A stretch of 64,000 bases of DNA from Campylobacter showae (GCF_900699785.1 NZ_LR535679.1:1550001-1614000), one strand, 5' to 3'; positions 18,452 through 27,735 are shown, counted from the first letter of the stretch. Notes: generated by a model not told the origin, from the sequence alone. Numbers and translations are program-made.

Positions 18452-19408
18452 TCACTCAGGCACGCAAATTTCGCCGCGCCGCATCGCTTTTAACGTGCAA
18501 AAGCCCACGATACCTATAAAAACGCATAAGATAGCAAAACCCGTCGCTCCCGCAAATAAGAAAAATTTGATCCCGTTAAACTCGAACGCTCGTAAAAACG
18601 CTATGCTAGCCGCAGCCGTCGGAAAGGTAAACGCCCACCACGAGAGGAAAAATTTAAGCCGCAAAAAGCTTTTAAACATAAAAAGGATGAGAAGCGCGAA
18701 AAATAGCGTGACGTAGAGCATGATCTTCGCCGTCGCGTCAAAACCGCCGGTGAGCTTGACGTAGTCCAAAAACGCCATCGCAGGCGGCGCGATCACGATA
18801 AAAAGCGTCGGGATAAATTTCTGCGGCATCTGGTCGTGAAATATGATGCGGTAAAACAAAACCGCAAAAAGCACGGGCCAAAAAAATATCCCGATCGCAA
18901 AATAATACCACGCAAGCTCGCTCGCGGCGGGCGCTGCTAGCGGGACGAAGAGGTTGCCCACGATCGGGATAAACCACGCGGGGTTTGAGTGCGCGATCTG
19001 GACGTTATTTTTGATCCAAAAGGAGACGACGTGCAGCGTGATAAAGGTCTGAAACGCTACGCCCACGCAAAAAAGCGCATCGTAAACTGGCGCGAAGTCC
19101 CGCCAGAGTGAGGCGACTAGCAGCGTGCCGATCGAAAATGCGGCGAAAAAATTTACGCGCACCGGGTGGAAAAACTCCGCCTTGCAAGCCCCTGGGTATC
19201 TGATCAGCTTTGCCGCGTAACAAGCGCAGATGAGCGCGTATGCTAGACTCGCCGCGCCGCGTAAAATCTCAAAAACCGCGCCTGAGATATCAAAGATCAA
19301 ATTTAACCGCTCGTATGCGAGAGCTAGCCCGCCAAGCCCCATAACTACGGTGTAAAACATGATCGGAAAGTGCTGTAGCCAGCTTGATTTTTCGTCCTGC
19401 GTTTTCAT
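18452..19408 (-). CDS. TDT-family (SLAC1/TehA-like) anion transporter
   Basis: A 318-residue inner-membrane protein with ten hydrophobic segments and the family start FPIMFYTVVMGLGGLALAYERL. The TDT family contains TehA-type tellurite-resistance proteins, plant SLAC1 anion channels and sulfite exporters. It is transcribed divergently from a Crp/Fnr regulator that precedes a sulfide:quinone reductase, so export of a sulfur or other small anion is plausible. That role is inferred from neighbours, not shown by residues. Confidence 0.82.
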   Translation of the reverse strand: MKTQDEKSSWLQHFPIMFYTVVMGLGGLALAYERLNLIFDISGAVFEILRGAASLAYALICACYAAKLIRYPGACKAEFFHPVRVNFFAAFSIGTLLVASLWRDFAPVYDALFCVGVAFQTFITLHVVSFWIKNNVQIAHSNPAWFIPIVGNLFVPLAAPAASELAWYYFAIGIFFWPVLFAVLFYRIIFHDQMPQKFIPTLFIVIAPPAMAFLDYVKLTGGFDATAKIMLYVTLFFALLILFMFKSFLRLKFFLSWWAFTFPTAAASIAFLRAFEFNGIKFFLFAGATGFAILCVFIGIVGFCTLKAMRRGEICVPE

Positions 19409-19537
19409 ATTTTTCCTCGTTTTTTCTAAATTTTAGCCGAATTTTAGCGCAATTTCGGTGAGTTAGTCACGAAATAAATCAATGCTTAAAATATTTTGTA
19501 GCTAAATTTTATCACCGTGCTTTTACGTAAAAGAAAA

Positions 19538-19543
19538 TATAAT
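19538..19543 (+). promoter_or_regulatory. -10 element of the Crp/Fnr regulator gene
   Basis: A perfect TATAAT, 33 bases before the ATG at 19576. It overlaps an alternative TTG start at 19543, which argues against that longer start. Confidence 0.6.
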
Positions 19544-19575
19544 TGAACAAAACCGAATTTAACCAAGGAGCGCAT

Positions 19576-20211
19576 ATGTCTGGAGACGAGCTAAAAGATA
19601 CGATAAGGCGGCGGTTTACGTCTAAATTTACGCTTAGTGCGCAGGATGAAGAGGCGGTGCTAAAAAGCGCGACGTTAAGAAGCTTTAAAAAAGGCGAGAG
19701 GATATACCTAAAAGACGGCTGCCTTGGTTACGCGATCATCATAAGCGGGCGTGCGCACGGGCTGGTTAGCACGAGTAATTTTAAAGAGATCACCGTCTTT
19801 AACCTGCAAGACGGCGATAGCTGCATGCTGTGTGGCTTTTGTTCGCTAGGAGCGCTACAAGCGGAGATAAATTTACAAATCGAAGATGACGTGCGGATGA
19901 TTTTGATACCAAGAGAGATCTTTAAGAGTCTACGCGAAAACTATCCGCAGGTGGCAAATCACGCGCTAGAGCTCATGGCGACGCGATTTAGCTCGGCGAT
20001 AACCGCTATGGATCAGACGCTGTTTTTGCCTCTAGCTCGGAGAATAATAAATTTCCTCGAGCAAAACGGCGCGAAAAACGGGCTAAAGATCACGCACGAA
20101 CAGATCGCAAACGACATCGCCAGCGCGCGAGAAGCAGTATCAAGAGCGCTAAAAGAGATGCAGAAAAAGGGGCTCGTCGAGCTAAAACGCGGAGTCGTGA
20201 CGTTAAGGTGA
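19576..20211 (+). CDS. Crp/Fnr-family transcriptional regulator
   Basis: A 211-residue regulator. An N-terminal cyclic-nucleotide-type beta barrel (about 20-125) contains a cysteine cluster, SCMLCGFCSLGA near residue 100. A long dimer helix follows, then a C-terminal winged helix with ISHEQIANDIASAREAVSRALKEM (split: EQIANDIASAREAVSRALKE) near 170-195. The ATG at 19576 has AAGGAG 6 bases upstream. The clustered cysteines near the barrel could sense redox state or sulfide; this is inference. It lies 65 bases upstream of the sulfide:quinone reductase gene. Confidence 0.85.
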   Translation: MSGDELKDTIRRRFTSKFTLSAQDEEAVLKSATLRSFKKGERIYLKDGCLGYAIIISGRAHGLVSTSNFKEITVFNLQDGDSCMLCGFCSLGALQAEINLQIEDDVRMILIPREIFKSLRENYPQVANHALELMATRFSSAITAMDQTLFLPLARRIINFLEQNGAKNGLKITHEQIANDIASAREAVSRALKEMQKKGLVELKRGVVTLR

Positions 20212-20276
20212 CTTTGTTACATATTTAAATTTTAAAATGCGCTATGATTTGACAATAACTTCTAAAAGGAGCTTTT

Positions 20277-21623
20277 ATGCAAAGCATCGACAGAAGAGGC
20301 GTCTTGAAAATTTTAGGCGCGGCGGGGTTAGCGGCGGCGGGAGTCGCAGGGGCTAGCAAGCTAAATGCTGGAGAAAATGCGGACATCCGCGCAAATATCC
20401 TAATAATCGGTGGCGGTCTAGGCGGCATCAGCCTAGCGGCGAAACTACGACGAGATATGCCAAATGCCGAAATAACCATCCTTGATAAGGACGAGTACTT
20501 CTACTATCAGCCCGGCTTTACGCTCATCGCAGCCGGTCACTATCTGCCCGAAGACATAACCTACGAAAAATCAAATTTGATCCCGGACGGCGTAAAATGG
20601 ATAAAGCAAAATGCCGTATCCATTGGTCCAGCGGCAAATTCCGTCAAGCTAGAGGACGGGTCAAATTTAAGCTACGACTACCTCGTGATAGCTAGCGGAG
20701 CGGAGTATGAGTTTGAGAGCGTAAAAGGGCTTAGCGCCGACGATATCGGTAGCGACAACGTGACTTCTATCTATACGATCCCAGGCGCCGTTGCTATGTC
20801 CGGCATAATGAAAAAAGTCGGCAAAGAAGGCGGCAAGATAGTCTTTAGCGACAACAAAACACCGATGAAGTGCTCGGGCGCAAATAAAAAAGTAACGTTG
20901 CTAACCGAAGATATGGCGCGAAATTTAGGCAACAGAGACAAGCTTGATATCTCGATATACTCGGGTGCGCGCACGGTATTTTCCGCTCCGATTTATGCTA
21001 AAATGATAGAAGGGATGCTGGAGGAGCGAGACGTGAAGTATTTTACCTCGCATCAGCTGGTTGAGGTGGATAAAAGTACCAATATAGCGGTATTTGAGCA
21101 CGCTATGCCGTACCGCGAAAACGGCGAAAATAAACTCGCTAAAGAGCTAGTCGAAGTAAAATTTAACTACCTACACCTAGTGCCTCGCATGAAGGCTTCT
21201 AAAATCTACGCCGATGCAGGGCTAAGCGTAGAAAAGGGCGATGTGGCGGGCAACTGGATTAGCCTCACGCGCGAGACGCTACAACACTCGAAATTTAAAA
21301 ATATATTTGCTATCGGCGACGTTTGCGGATTTCCCGCCGGTAAAACCGGAGCTAGTATACGCAAGATGTATCCAGTGCTGGCGCAAAATCTAGCCGACGT
21401 CATAAAAGGACGCGAACCGAGTGCTAGATACGGCGGCTACACCGCGTGCCCGCTGCTAACGAAATTCGGCAAAGCGGTGATGGTGGAGTTTAACTGGACG
21501 GGCAAGCCCGAGCCTACGATAGCGTGCATGGGCGCGACTCGCGAGAGCTACCTAAACTGGGCGATGAAGCTATATATGATGAAGCCGATGGTCATGCAAG
21601 GCATGATAAGAGGTCTAGCATAA
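20277..21623 (+). CDS. sqr: Sulfide:quinone oxidoreductase-like flavoprotein with Tat-type leader
   Basis: A 448-residue FAD protein. The leader MQSIDRRGVLKILGAAGLAA is Tat-like (DRRGVLK). The FAD-binding GGGLGG lies near residues 42-47, and YYQPGFTLIAAGHY is typical of SQR. PMKCSGANKK carries the conserved cysteine (Cys199) where SQR has its CAGAPQK-type active site. CPLLTKFGK near the C terminus and an amphipathic end fit membrane attachment. It oxidises sulfide and feeds electrons to quinone. It runs with two DUF2892 genes downstream and a Crp/Fnr gene upstream. Confidence 0.82.
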   Translation: MQSIDRRGVLKILGAAGLAAAGVAGASKLNAGENADIRANILIIGGGLGGISLAAKLRRDMPNAEITILDKDEYFYYQPGFTLIAAGHYLPEDITYEKSNLIPDGVKWIKQNAVSIGPAANSVKLEDGSNLSYDYLVIASGAEYEFESVKGLSADDIGSDNVTSIYTIPGAVAMSGIMKKVGKEGGKIVFSDNKTPMKCSGANKKVTLLTEDMARNLGNRDKLDISIYSGARTVFSAPIYAKMIEGMLEERDVKYFTSHQLVEVDKSTNIAVFEHAMPYRENGENKLAKELVEVKFNYLHLVPRMKASKIYADAGLSVEKGDVAGNWISLTRETLQHSKFKNIFAIGDVCGFPAGKTGASIRKMYPVLAQNLADVIKGREPSARYGGYTACPLLTKFGKAVMVEFNWTGKPEPTIACMGATRESYLNWAMKLYMMKPMVMQGMIRGLA

Positions 21624-21633
21624 AGGAGAGAAA

Positions 21634-21846
21634 ATGCAAAACGTCGGGATTTTAGATAAAACTATCCGCCTAGTGATCGCTGCGGTTTGGATATACGCAT
21701 TTGGGTTCGTCTGCGAGTGCTGGCTGTGGCTGGTCGGACTCGTGCCGCTACTGACGGCTGTTTACGGTTATTGTCCTCTTTATAAATTTTTTGGTATAAA
21801 TACGTGTAAAAAATGCAAAAACAAAGAGAGGAAAACGCAATGCTAA
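21634..21846 (+). CDS. DUF2892 (YgaP-like) small membrane protein
   Basis: A 70-residue protein that begins NVGILDKTIRLVIA, the family signature. It has two transmembrane helices and a cysteine-rich C-terminal tail (NTCKKCKN). DUF2892 proteins often accompany rhodanese, SQR and other sulfur genes. It starts 10 bases after the sqr stop, behind AAAGGAGAG. Confidence 0.8.
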   Translation: MQNVGILDKTIRLVIAAVWIYAFGFVCECWLWLVGLVPLLTAVYGYCPLYKFFGINTCKKCKNKERKTQC

Positions 21847-22013
21847 GTAAAAAAACTAGGATAATAAGAGCGCTGATTGGGCTAGCGATAATGATCGTGG
21901 GAGCGGTGTTTAGCAGCTGGTGGGGGCTGGTTGGGCTCGTGCCGTTTATCGTGGGCGTCACGGGATTTTGCCCCGCTTGCTACTTTTTAAACCGCTGTTC
22001 GCTAAAGCATTAA
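21840..22013 (+). CDS. Second DUF2892 small membrane protein
   Basis: A 57-residue protein that starts at the ATG at 21840 behind GAGAGG, overlapping the preceding gene by 7 bases. It reads MLSKKTRIIRALIGLAIMIV, with two membrane helices and CPACYFLNRCS near the end, parallel to the first copy. The tandem pair with SQR forms one operon closed by a strong terminator. Confidence 0.78.
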   Translation: MLSKKTRIIRALIGLAIMIVGAVFSSWWGLVGLVPFIVGVTGFCPACYFLNRCSLKH

Positions 22014-22033
22014 ATTTAGCCGAATTTGCTAGT

Positions 22034-22078
22034 GCGGACTCAAATTTAATCTCCAAATTTGAGTCCGCGCTTTATTTT
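22034..22078 (+). terminator. Strong terminator of the sqr-DUF2892 operon
   Basis: GCGGACTCAAATTT and AAATTTGAGTCCGC form a perfect 14-bp stem with a 7-base loop, followed by GCTTTATTTTT. Confidence 0.85.
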
Positions 22079-22230
22079 TGGATAAATGCAAATTTAGGTT
22101 TTATAAACCGCACTCTTTACGGCGCAAATTTAGCCGTCCGCACCGTCAAATTTAACTCCCACCCGCTCATTTTTAACGCGATATGCATCAAATTTAAGCT
22201 AAAATACGCCAAATTTTTAAAAGGATAAAC

Positions 22231-24060
22231 GTGAACGATTTTAAAAGATTAAACGAGCTAGTAGCGGCCGGTAAAGACGAGCTAAACGCGATGTATCGGC
22301 AGCTAGATAACCCTAGCGAGGTCGTGCAAAATATGCTAAAAATCGCCGGTTTTAAGGGGCAAAAGAGTGAAAAGGTCGCGGTTTTGCGCCGCATAGTCGA
22401 TCTAAAGGTTGAGCCGCTAGAAAATGAGCTAAAAAAACAAGGACGCGAGGAGGCCGAGATAGGGCGCATAAAAGACGAAGCTTTTGAGCTCGTGCGCGAG
22501 TTTTACGAGGCGTGCTTTGAAAAGCTTTTGGCGCGGATAAAAGAGGAAAAAATAATAGACGATTTTTACCTAGCGCTACTTAGCGGCATGCACGGCGCGG
22601 GGCTAGCGATGAACGCGTGGCAAAGCGCGTGGGACAGGCAAATCCTGCAAACTACGAATAAAGAATTTGAAGCTAAATTTGCAAGCATGGCCGATGCGAT
22701 CAAATTTATCGACGAAAACGGCCTCTATCAAAAAGACGGCGACGAAAAGGGCGAGCGAAGCTACGGCGCGGTCCTAAAAAACGGCGAAAAATACGCCTTT
22801 GCGCCGTATGCAGCGGCCTTTGAAAACGAAGTAAAACGCGTGGCGGACGCGCTGGATGAGCTAATCAAAAATCTAAAAATGCTAGCTCTAAACGACGAGC
22901 AAAGAGCTTACGTGAGGTATTTTGAAAAGCTGAAGGCGGCGTTTTGCGAACAAGAAAACGACCGCGCGATCCCCGCGTGGCAGGATGCCGAGCGTGCGTG
23001 GATGAATGTAAAGGGCCCGCTACAGCCCGGCCATCCGCTCGAGTACTACGAGGATGCCTACACGCACGCCGTCGCGCTCGAGTGGGACGTGAGACTAGCG
23101 GGAGCCAGCGACTTTGACGAGGAGGAGTTTAAAAAGGGCGTCATCCGCGCCTACGAGCAAATTTGCCGCGAGTGCGGGATAGAGGACGCCCTGCTCGCGC
23201 GCCAAGTGACGCAAAACGTCGCTAGAACGCAGACATACATCAGCGTGCCGATGATCTACTACGGCGCCGAGCTAAACGGGCTTTTCTCCGCACAGGTCGT
23301 GCCAAACGACGAGACCGTGAGCAAGGAGCGCGGCAAAAAGATATTCGCCTTCGTGGAGCACGTTTACGAGAGCGCCAAGGCGCGGCCGTTTATGAAGCTT
23401 AGCGGGGAGATTTTTTCGCGCGAGTTTTTGGACTACGGGCGCGAAATTTTATTTAAAAAGCCGCAAATTTGGAAAAAAACCTACGAGATCTCCACGATCG
23501 GCCACGAGTTTGGGCACATACTTTTCGTCGGCACCGACACGGAAAAGGCGATGAACGCGGACGGCGAGTTTAAATTTATCGAGGAGTACAAGGCGACTAC
23601 TGGCGGGCTCGTAAATTTCTTTATCGGCGGCGACGCGAGCTACGAGATGAGCGTATTTCACGAGCTGATCGCCCGTGCGGTCGGACTTATCGCGTGGCGC
23701 GAGGTCGATGAGGTGCGCGCGTACTACTGCGAGGGGCTCATCCATCTTAGCTTGCTGTTTGACTCGGGCGCGCTTAGCTTTGCGGACAGCGCTTTGGTCG
23801 TCAAATTTGACCGCGAACACTATGCTAAATTTAAAGAAATTTGCCTCGCAAACTACAAAAATTTGGCGCTTCACTACGCAAGGCGCGCTCCGGCGGGCGA
23901 GTTTTTGGCGAAATTTTGCGATAAAGAGGGTAAAAGCTATCTGCCTAAACACGCGCAGGCAAGGGCCTTTGTAGAGCATTACTACGCCCGCTACAAGGCT
24001 ATCGGAAACGAACTTGACGAGAGCGGCGAATGGGAAAAATGGCAAGCGGGAGAGAGATAG
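22231..24060 (+). CDS. ciaB: CiaB-like protein with a zinc metallopeptidase motif
   Basis: A 609-residue cytoplasmic-type protein without a signal peptide. Its length and overall composition match the Campylobacter invasion antigen B family. The start is GTG with AAAAGGA upstream. HEFGH at residues 425-429 is a HExxH zinc motif, and EEYKATTGG at 451-459 could supply the third ligand. The C. jejuni protein is described as a secreted invasion factor, but this motif argues for a peptidase-like enzyme. The family call is from memory of length and context; the motif is directly visible. Confidence 0.65.
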   Translation: MNDFKRLNELVAAGKDELNAMYRQLDNPSEVVQNMLKIAGFKGQKSEKVAVLRRIVDLKVEPLENELKKQGREEAEIGRIKDEAFELVREFYEACFEKLLARIKEEKIIDDFYLALLSGMHGAGLAMNAWQSAWDRQILQTTNKEFEAKFASMADAIKFIDENGLYQKDGDEKGERSYGAVLKNGEKYAFAPYAAAFENEVKRVADALDELIKNLKMLALNDEQRAYVRYFEKLKAAFCEQENDRAIPAWQDAERAWMNVKGPLQPGHPLEYYEDAYTHAVALEWDVRLAGASDFDEEEFKKGVIRAYEQICRECGIEDALLARQVTQNVARTQTYISVPMIYYGAELNGLFSAQVVPNDETVSKERGKKIFAFVEHVYESAKARPFMKLSGEIFSREFLDYGREILFKKPQIWKKTYEISTIGHEFGHILFVGTDTEKAMNADGEFKFIEEYKATTGGLVNFFIGGDASYEMSVFHELIARAVGLIAWREVDEVRAYYCEGLIHLSLLFDSGALSFADSALVVKFDREHYAKFKEICLANYKNLALHYARRAPAGEFLAKFCDKEGKSYLPKHAQARAFVEHYYARYKAIGNELDESGEWEKWQAGER

Positions 24061-24278
24061 GGCGCGTCCTTAGCGTCAAATTTTACCTTGGCTTGCGGCG
24101 AGTTTGGTTATAAATTTACCTTTTGCGGGCCAGACCCGTACCTTTTGGGCGCTAAATTTGCGCTGTAAAGACGCGGGTTTTTCGAGTCAAATTTAAACCA
24201 CGGCTTGACGCAAGATAAGCCAAACGCGGCGGATTGTCGCTAAATTTGCAAAATTAAATAAAAATAGAAAGGATAAAA

Positions 24279-24695
24279 ATGGAAAAAACATTAGAAGGCA
24301 TGGGCGAACCGCGCATGAAGCAGGTCGCCTTGCCAAAAGACACCAACTCCGCTGGCAACATTTTTGGCGGCTGGATACTAAGCCAGATCGACCTTGCGGG
24401 CGCTCAGGCCGCGCGCGAAGTAGCTCCGGAGCGCGTCGTGACAATCTCGATGCAAGAGATTATATTTAAACAACCCGTTTTCGTCGGCGACGTCGTGAGC
24501 TGCTACGCCAAGATAACGGACGTGGGCAACACCTCAATCAAAACCAAGATCGAAGTCACGGCGCAGCGGCTAAATGCGGCGGGCTTTCGCGAGTGCATAC
24601 ACGTGACATCCGCGATCGCGACCTACGTGAGCGTGACCAAAGACGGCGCAAAAAAACCGATCGATCTGGAGCTAAAAAAAGCGCACGGGTTTTGA
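24279..24695 (+). CDS. yciA: Acyl-CoA thioesterase, YciA-type hotdog protein
   Basis: A 138-residue single hotdog-fold thioesterase that hydrolyses acyl-CoAs. The motif AGNIFGGWILSQIDLAGAQAA (split: GNIFGGWILSQIDLAG, about 22-37) contains the catalytic aspartate and the hotdog helix. VFVGDVVSCYAKI is the conserved second strand region. AAAGGA precedes the ATG. It stands alone. Confidence 0.9.
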   Translation: MEKTLEGMGEPRMKQVALPKDTNSAGNIFGGWILSQIDLAGAQAAREVAPERVVTISMQEIIFKQPVFVGDVVSCYAKITDVGNTSIKTKIEVTAQRLNAAGFRECIHVTSAIATYVSVTKDGAKKPIDLELKKAHGF

Positions 24696-24750
24696 TCCGT
24701 TCGGCTTGAGGGTCTGGAGCAAGCTGGCTCGCCAGGCTCTTTAATAACGC

Positions 24751-25018
24751 GTCAAATTTGACTCGGTTTTGCGGACGGCTAGCAAACGAGTCAAATTTGA
24801 CTAAATTTACGCGGCTTGCTCGCGAAATAAAATTTTGTTTTGCCTAGTCGGCGGTCAAATTTGACCGACCGAAACTCACTCTAAATTTACCGCACTCCAA
24901 AATAATTCAAAATAAATTTAACGCCAAAACGCTCGCGCTATCAGAAACGACTCAAATTTAATCTTGCAAATTTAACCGTTTTTACTCTCCTTAAGCCTCA
25001 CGGAGGGATCAAATTTGA
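24751..25018. repeat. Cluster of TCAAATTTGA palindromes in a 604-base gap
   Basis: The perfect 10-base palindrome TCAAATTTGA occurs at 24752-24761, 24791-24800, 24855-24864 and 25009-25018. Two are embedded in larger palindromes: GTCAAATTTGACTCG pairs with CGAGTCAAATTTGAC (24751-24801), and GGTCAAATTTGACC (24853-24866) is itself symmetrical. The same word family recurs across resident intergenic DNA. Apart from these and the site at 25267, the gap 24696-25299 holds no gene that I can support. Confidence 0.7.
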
Positions 25019-25266
25019 TTAAGCGTGGAAGTAGAATTTTAAGTTACGTTAATACAATAACTAATTCTAATCTTAATAAAATCTCTCAATACGCCTTTAT
25101 AAGTAACTAAAATGATACGCTAGAAAATGCGATTATACAGCTATTACGGCTTTGTTTACAGATATACAATATAAATTAAATCTTAAATTTAGAAACTGAT
25201 TTACGATATTAAGAGAATTTATTATCTTTTAAGGACAAATATGCGAATATTTCATATCTAATAAAT

Positions 25267-25281
25267 GTGCAAATTTTGCAC
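25267..25281 (+). promoter_or_regulatory. Perfect palindrome just before the fdhF ribosome site
   Basis: GTGCAAA-T-TTTGCAC lies 19-33 bases upstream of the ATG at 25300, immediately before AAAAGGAG. It could be an operator or a small hairpin affecting translation. Confidence 0.4.
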
Positions 25282-25299
25282 ATCGGAAAAGGAGAAAAA

Positions 25300-27558
25300 A
25301 TGGCAAAGACCGGTAAAGTCATATGCCCGTACTGCGGCACGGGCTGTCAGGTCGAGCTTCACGTCGAAAACAACGTGATAAGAAGCGCGCTTGGAGTGCA
25401 GGATAACCCCGTAAATCAGGGCAATCTGTGCCTAAAGGGCTTTTACGGCTGGGACTACGTGGGGGCTCCTGATAGACTAACAAAACCGCTAATTCGCAAA
25501 AAAGACGGCGTATTTAGCAAGGACGGAGATTTTGAAGAGGCTAGCTGGGACGAAGCGCTCGATCTAGTCGTCTCAAAGATGAAAGAAGTAAAGGAAAAAT
25601 ACGGTCCGGACGCGCTAGTAGGCAACTACTCGGCTCGCTGTACGCTAGAGGACAACTACGTCGCGCAAAAGGTAATGCGCGCCGTAATCGGCACAAATAA
25701 CGTCGACCACTGCGCTAGAATTTGACACGCTCCGACTGTGGCAGGTCTTGCCAAAACAATCGGTAACGGAGCGGCGACAAACAGCTTCACGGAGATCGGA
25801 CCTTATAGTAATTGTATATTAATGATCGGCTCAAACCCCGAAAACGGCCACCCGATCGCGGCTATGCACATACAGCGCGCGCTAAACCGCGGCGCTAAGC
25901 TCATCGTGGTAGACCCGATAAAAACGGAATTTGCTAGCCGAGCGGACGTGCATTTGCAGTTAGCGCCCGAGCATAACATCGCGGTTATAAACTCACTCAT
26001 TTACGTTATTTTCGAGGAAAATTTGGTCAACTGGGACTTTGTAAACGAATGCACTAAGGGCGTGGAATACGTACGCGAAGCGGTCAAGGACTATTCGCCT
26101 GAAGCCATCGCTAGCTATACCAACCTAAACCCGCAGGACGTGAGAAAAGCGGCCCGTATGTACGCGACTATCAGACCTGCGGTCATCACGCACGGCATGG
26201 GCGTCACGCACTTTAACCACGGCGTAGGCGCGGTTTGCGATATCTCAAATTTATTTCTTTTAACCGGAAATATCTGCGAGCTAGGAAGCGGCGACCTACC
26301 GATACGCGGTCAAGAAAACGTTCAAGGCTGCTGCGATATGGGCGTGTTGCCGAATATTTTTCCAAATTTGGGCTCGGTAACCGATCCAAAACAGCGCGAG
26401 TGGTTCGAGCAGGTTTGGCATCTAGAACCAGGCTCTTTAAATGGCAAAATCGGCATCCATAAAACCGAAGTGCCAAACGCCATCCTTGACGGCAGAGTGC
26501 ACTTTTTCTGGACGATGGGCGAAAACCCGGTTATGACCGATCCAAACACCAACCACTTCCTAAAAGCGATTTCAAAAGTCGATATGTACGTGGTTCAGGA
26601 TATCTTTTTAACCGAAACGTCGCGTAAAGCAGACGTCGTTTTGCCGGGCGTGGCAAGTAGCGAAAAAGAAGGCCTCTACGCCAACGCAGAGCGCCGCGTA
26701 CAGCACAACGAGCACGTCATCACGCCTCCGGGAGACGCCAGACAAGACTGGTGGATCATCTGCGAGATCGCGCGAAGGCTCGGAGCGACCGAGGGATTTA
26801 ACTTTAACTCGCCTGAAGAAATTTGGGAAGAGGTACGCAAGTGTGACCCTAGAAGATACGGCGGTATGAGCTACTACCGCATCAAAAAGCACCACGGCTT
26901 GCACTGGCCGTGCCCTGACGAAAACAGCATGGGTGGGCAGAGCCTATATCTAGATAAAAAATTCTTTACGCCCGACGGCAAAGGTAAATTTATCCCTTGC
27001 TTGCACGTAAAGAGTGTTGCAGATATCGAGCCTGCCAAAGCCGAGTTTGCTAAACGCGTAAATTTACCGCCTGAGTACGAAGTGATGGCCGGTAGCGTGG
27101 ACGAGCCGACCGATGCCGAGTATCCGATACAGCTGCTAACTACGCGTAAAGTCTATCAGTACGCCGGCGGCGTCATGACCAGGCGCTCAAAAGCTATCGA
27201 AGAGGGCGGAGATAGCATCGGACCGATCGCGGAGATGAACCCTGCGTTAGCCGAGCGCTACGGTATTAAGCAAGGAGACTTCATCAAAGCATGGAGCAGA
27301 TACGGCTACATCGTCATCAAAGCTGACGTCACGGGCATCGTCCCAGACGGCGTCATACAGATGACCTACCACTACTGGGAGAGCTGCTGCAACGAGCTAA
27401 CGAGCAACGGCTGGGACTTCATCAGTAAGACTCCGACCTTTAAGGCCGCCATCCAGATCCAAAGGATAGAGGAGGAGGAATTTTTGCGTATTCGGGAGCT
27501 AAAACGCATCAAATTCCAAACCAACAAGGTCATCTACGACGACTATCACCACGAGTAA
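25300..27558 (+). CDS. fdhF: Selenocysteine-containing formate dehydrogenase, FdhF (FDH-H) type
   Basis: One 752-residue protein read through an in-frame TGA at 25723-25725. The context CARI-Sec-HAPTVAG matches E. coli FdhF around Sec140; here it is Sec142. The N terminus has the [4Fe-4S] motif CPYCGTGC with NLCLKG downstream. There is no Tat signal, so it is cytoplasmic. It then has the bis-MGD domains, with the typical MGENPVMTDPN. It oxidises formate to CO2. The ATG at 25300 has AAAAGGAG upstream. It stands alone, so its electron partner (hydrogenase or other) is not visible here. Confidence 0.93.
25723..25770 (+). promoter_or_regulatory. Bacterial SECIS element directing Sec at the fdhF TGA
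   Basis: Directly after the TGA, GGCA-GGTCT-TGCC (25740-25752) forms a short stem with the apical GGUCU loop. That loop is the SelB recognition feature of the E. coli fdhF element, at the same distance (about 14 bases) from the UGA. Confidence 0.85.
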
Positions 27559-27564
27559 TTTTTT

Positions 27565-27598
27565 AGCCTCGCTTGCTAAACTGCGGGCGGGGCTTTTT
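27565..27598 (+). terminator. Terminator after fdhF
   Basis: AGCCTCGC and GCGGGGCT (one G-U) pair across a loop and are followed by TTTTTAAA, 6 bases after the stop. Confidence 0.75.
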
Positions 27599-27649
27599 AA
27601 ATTTATCTTTTAAATTCGCTTCTTGATTAAATTTTAAAAATATATCTTG

Positions 27650-27706
27650 TTTTAATATGCTTTTCTGTAATATTCCACAAATTTTAATATGCATTTTTGC
27701 AATATT
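27650..27706 (+). promoter_or_regulatory. Tandem 25-base direct repeats upstream of the iron-complex ABC genes
   Basis: Positions 27650-27674 and 27682-27706 match at 22 of 25 bases. Both begin TTTTAATATGC and end with AATATT. Their centres are 32 bases apart, about three helical turns. The second copy is nearly palindromic (AATATGC...GCAATATT). This arrangement fits a paired operator for a repressor of the uptake operon, though the regulator is unknown. Confidence 0.5.
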
Positions 27707-27735
27707 ATAAATTTATACTTCACAAGGAGCAAAAG

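Noticed and set aside
25300..27558. Formate dehydrogenase as two genes or a nonsense pseudogene
   Set aside because: The in-frame TGA has the exact Sec context of FdhF and a GGUCU SECIS hairpin, so it is one selenoprotein gene.
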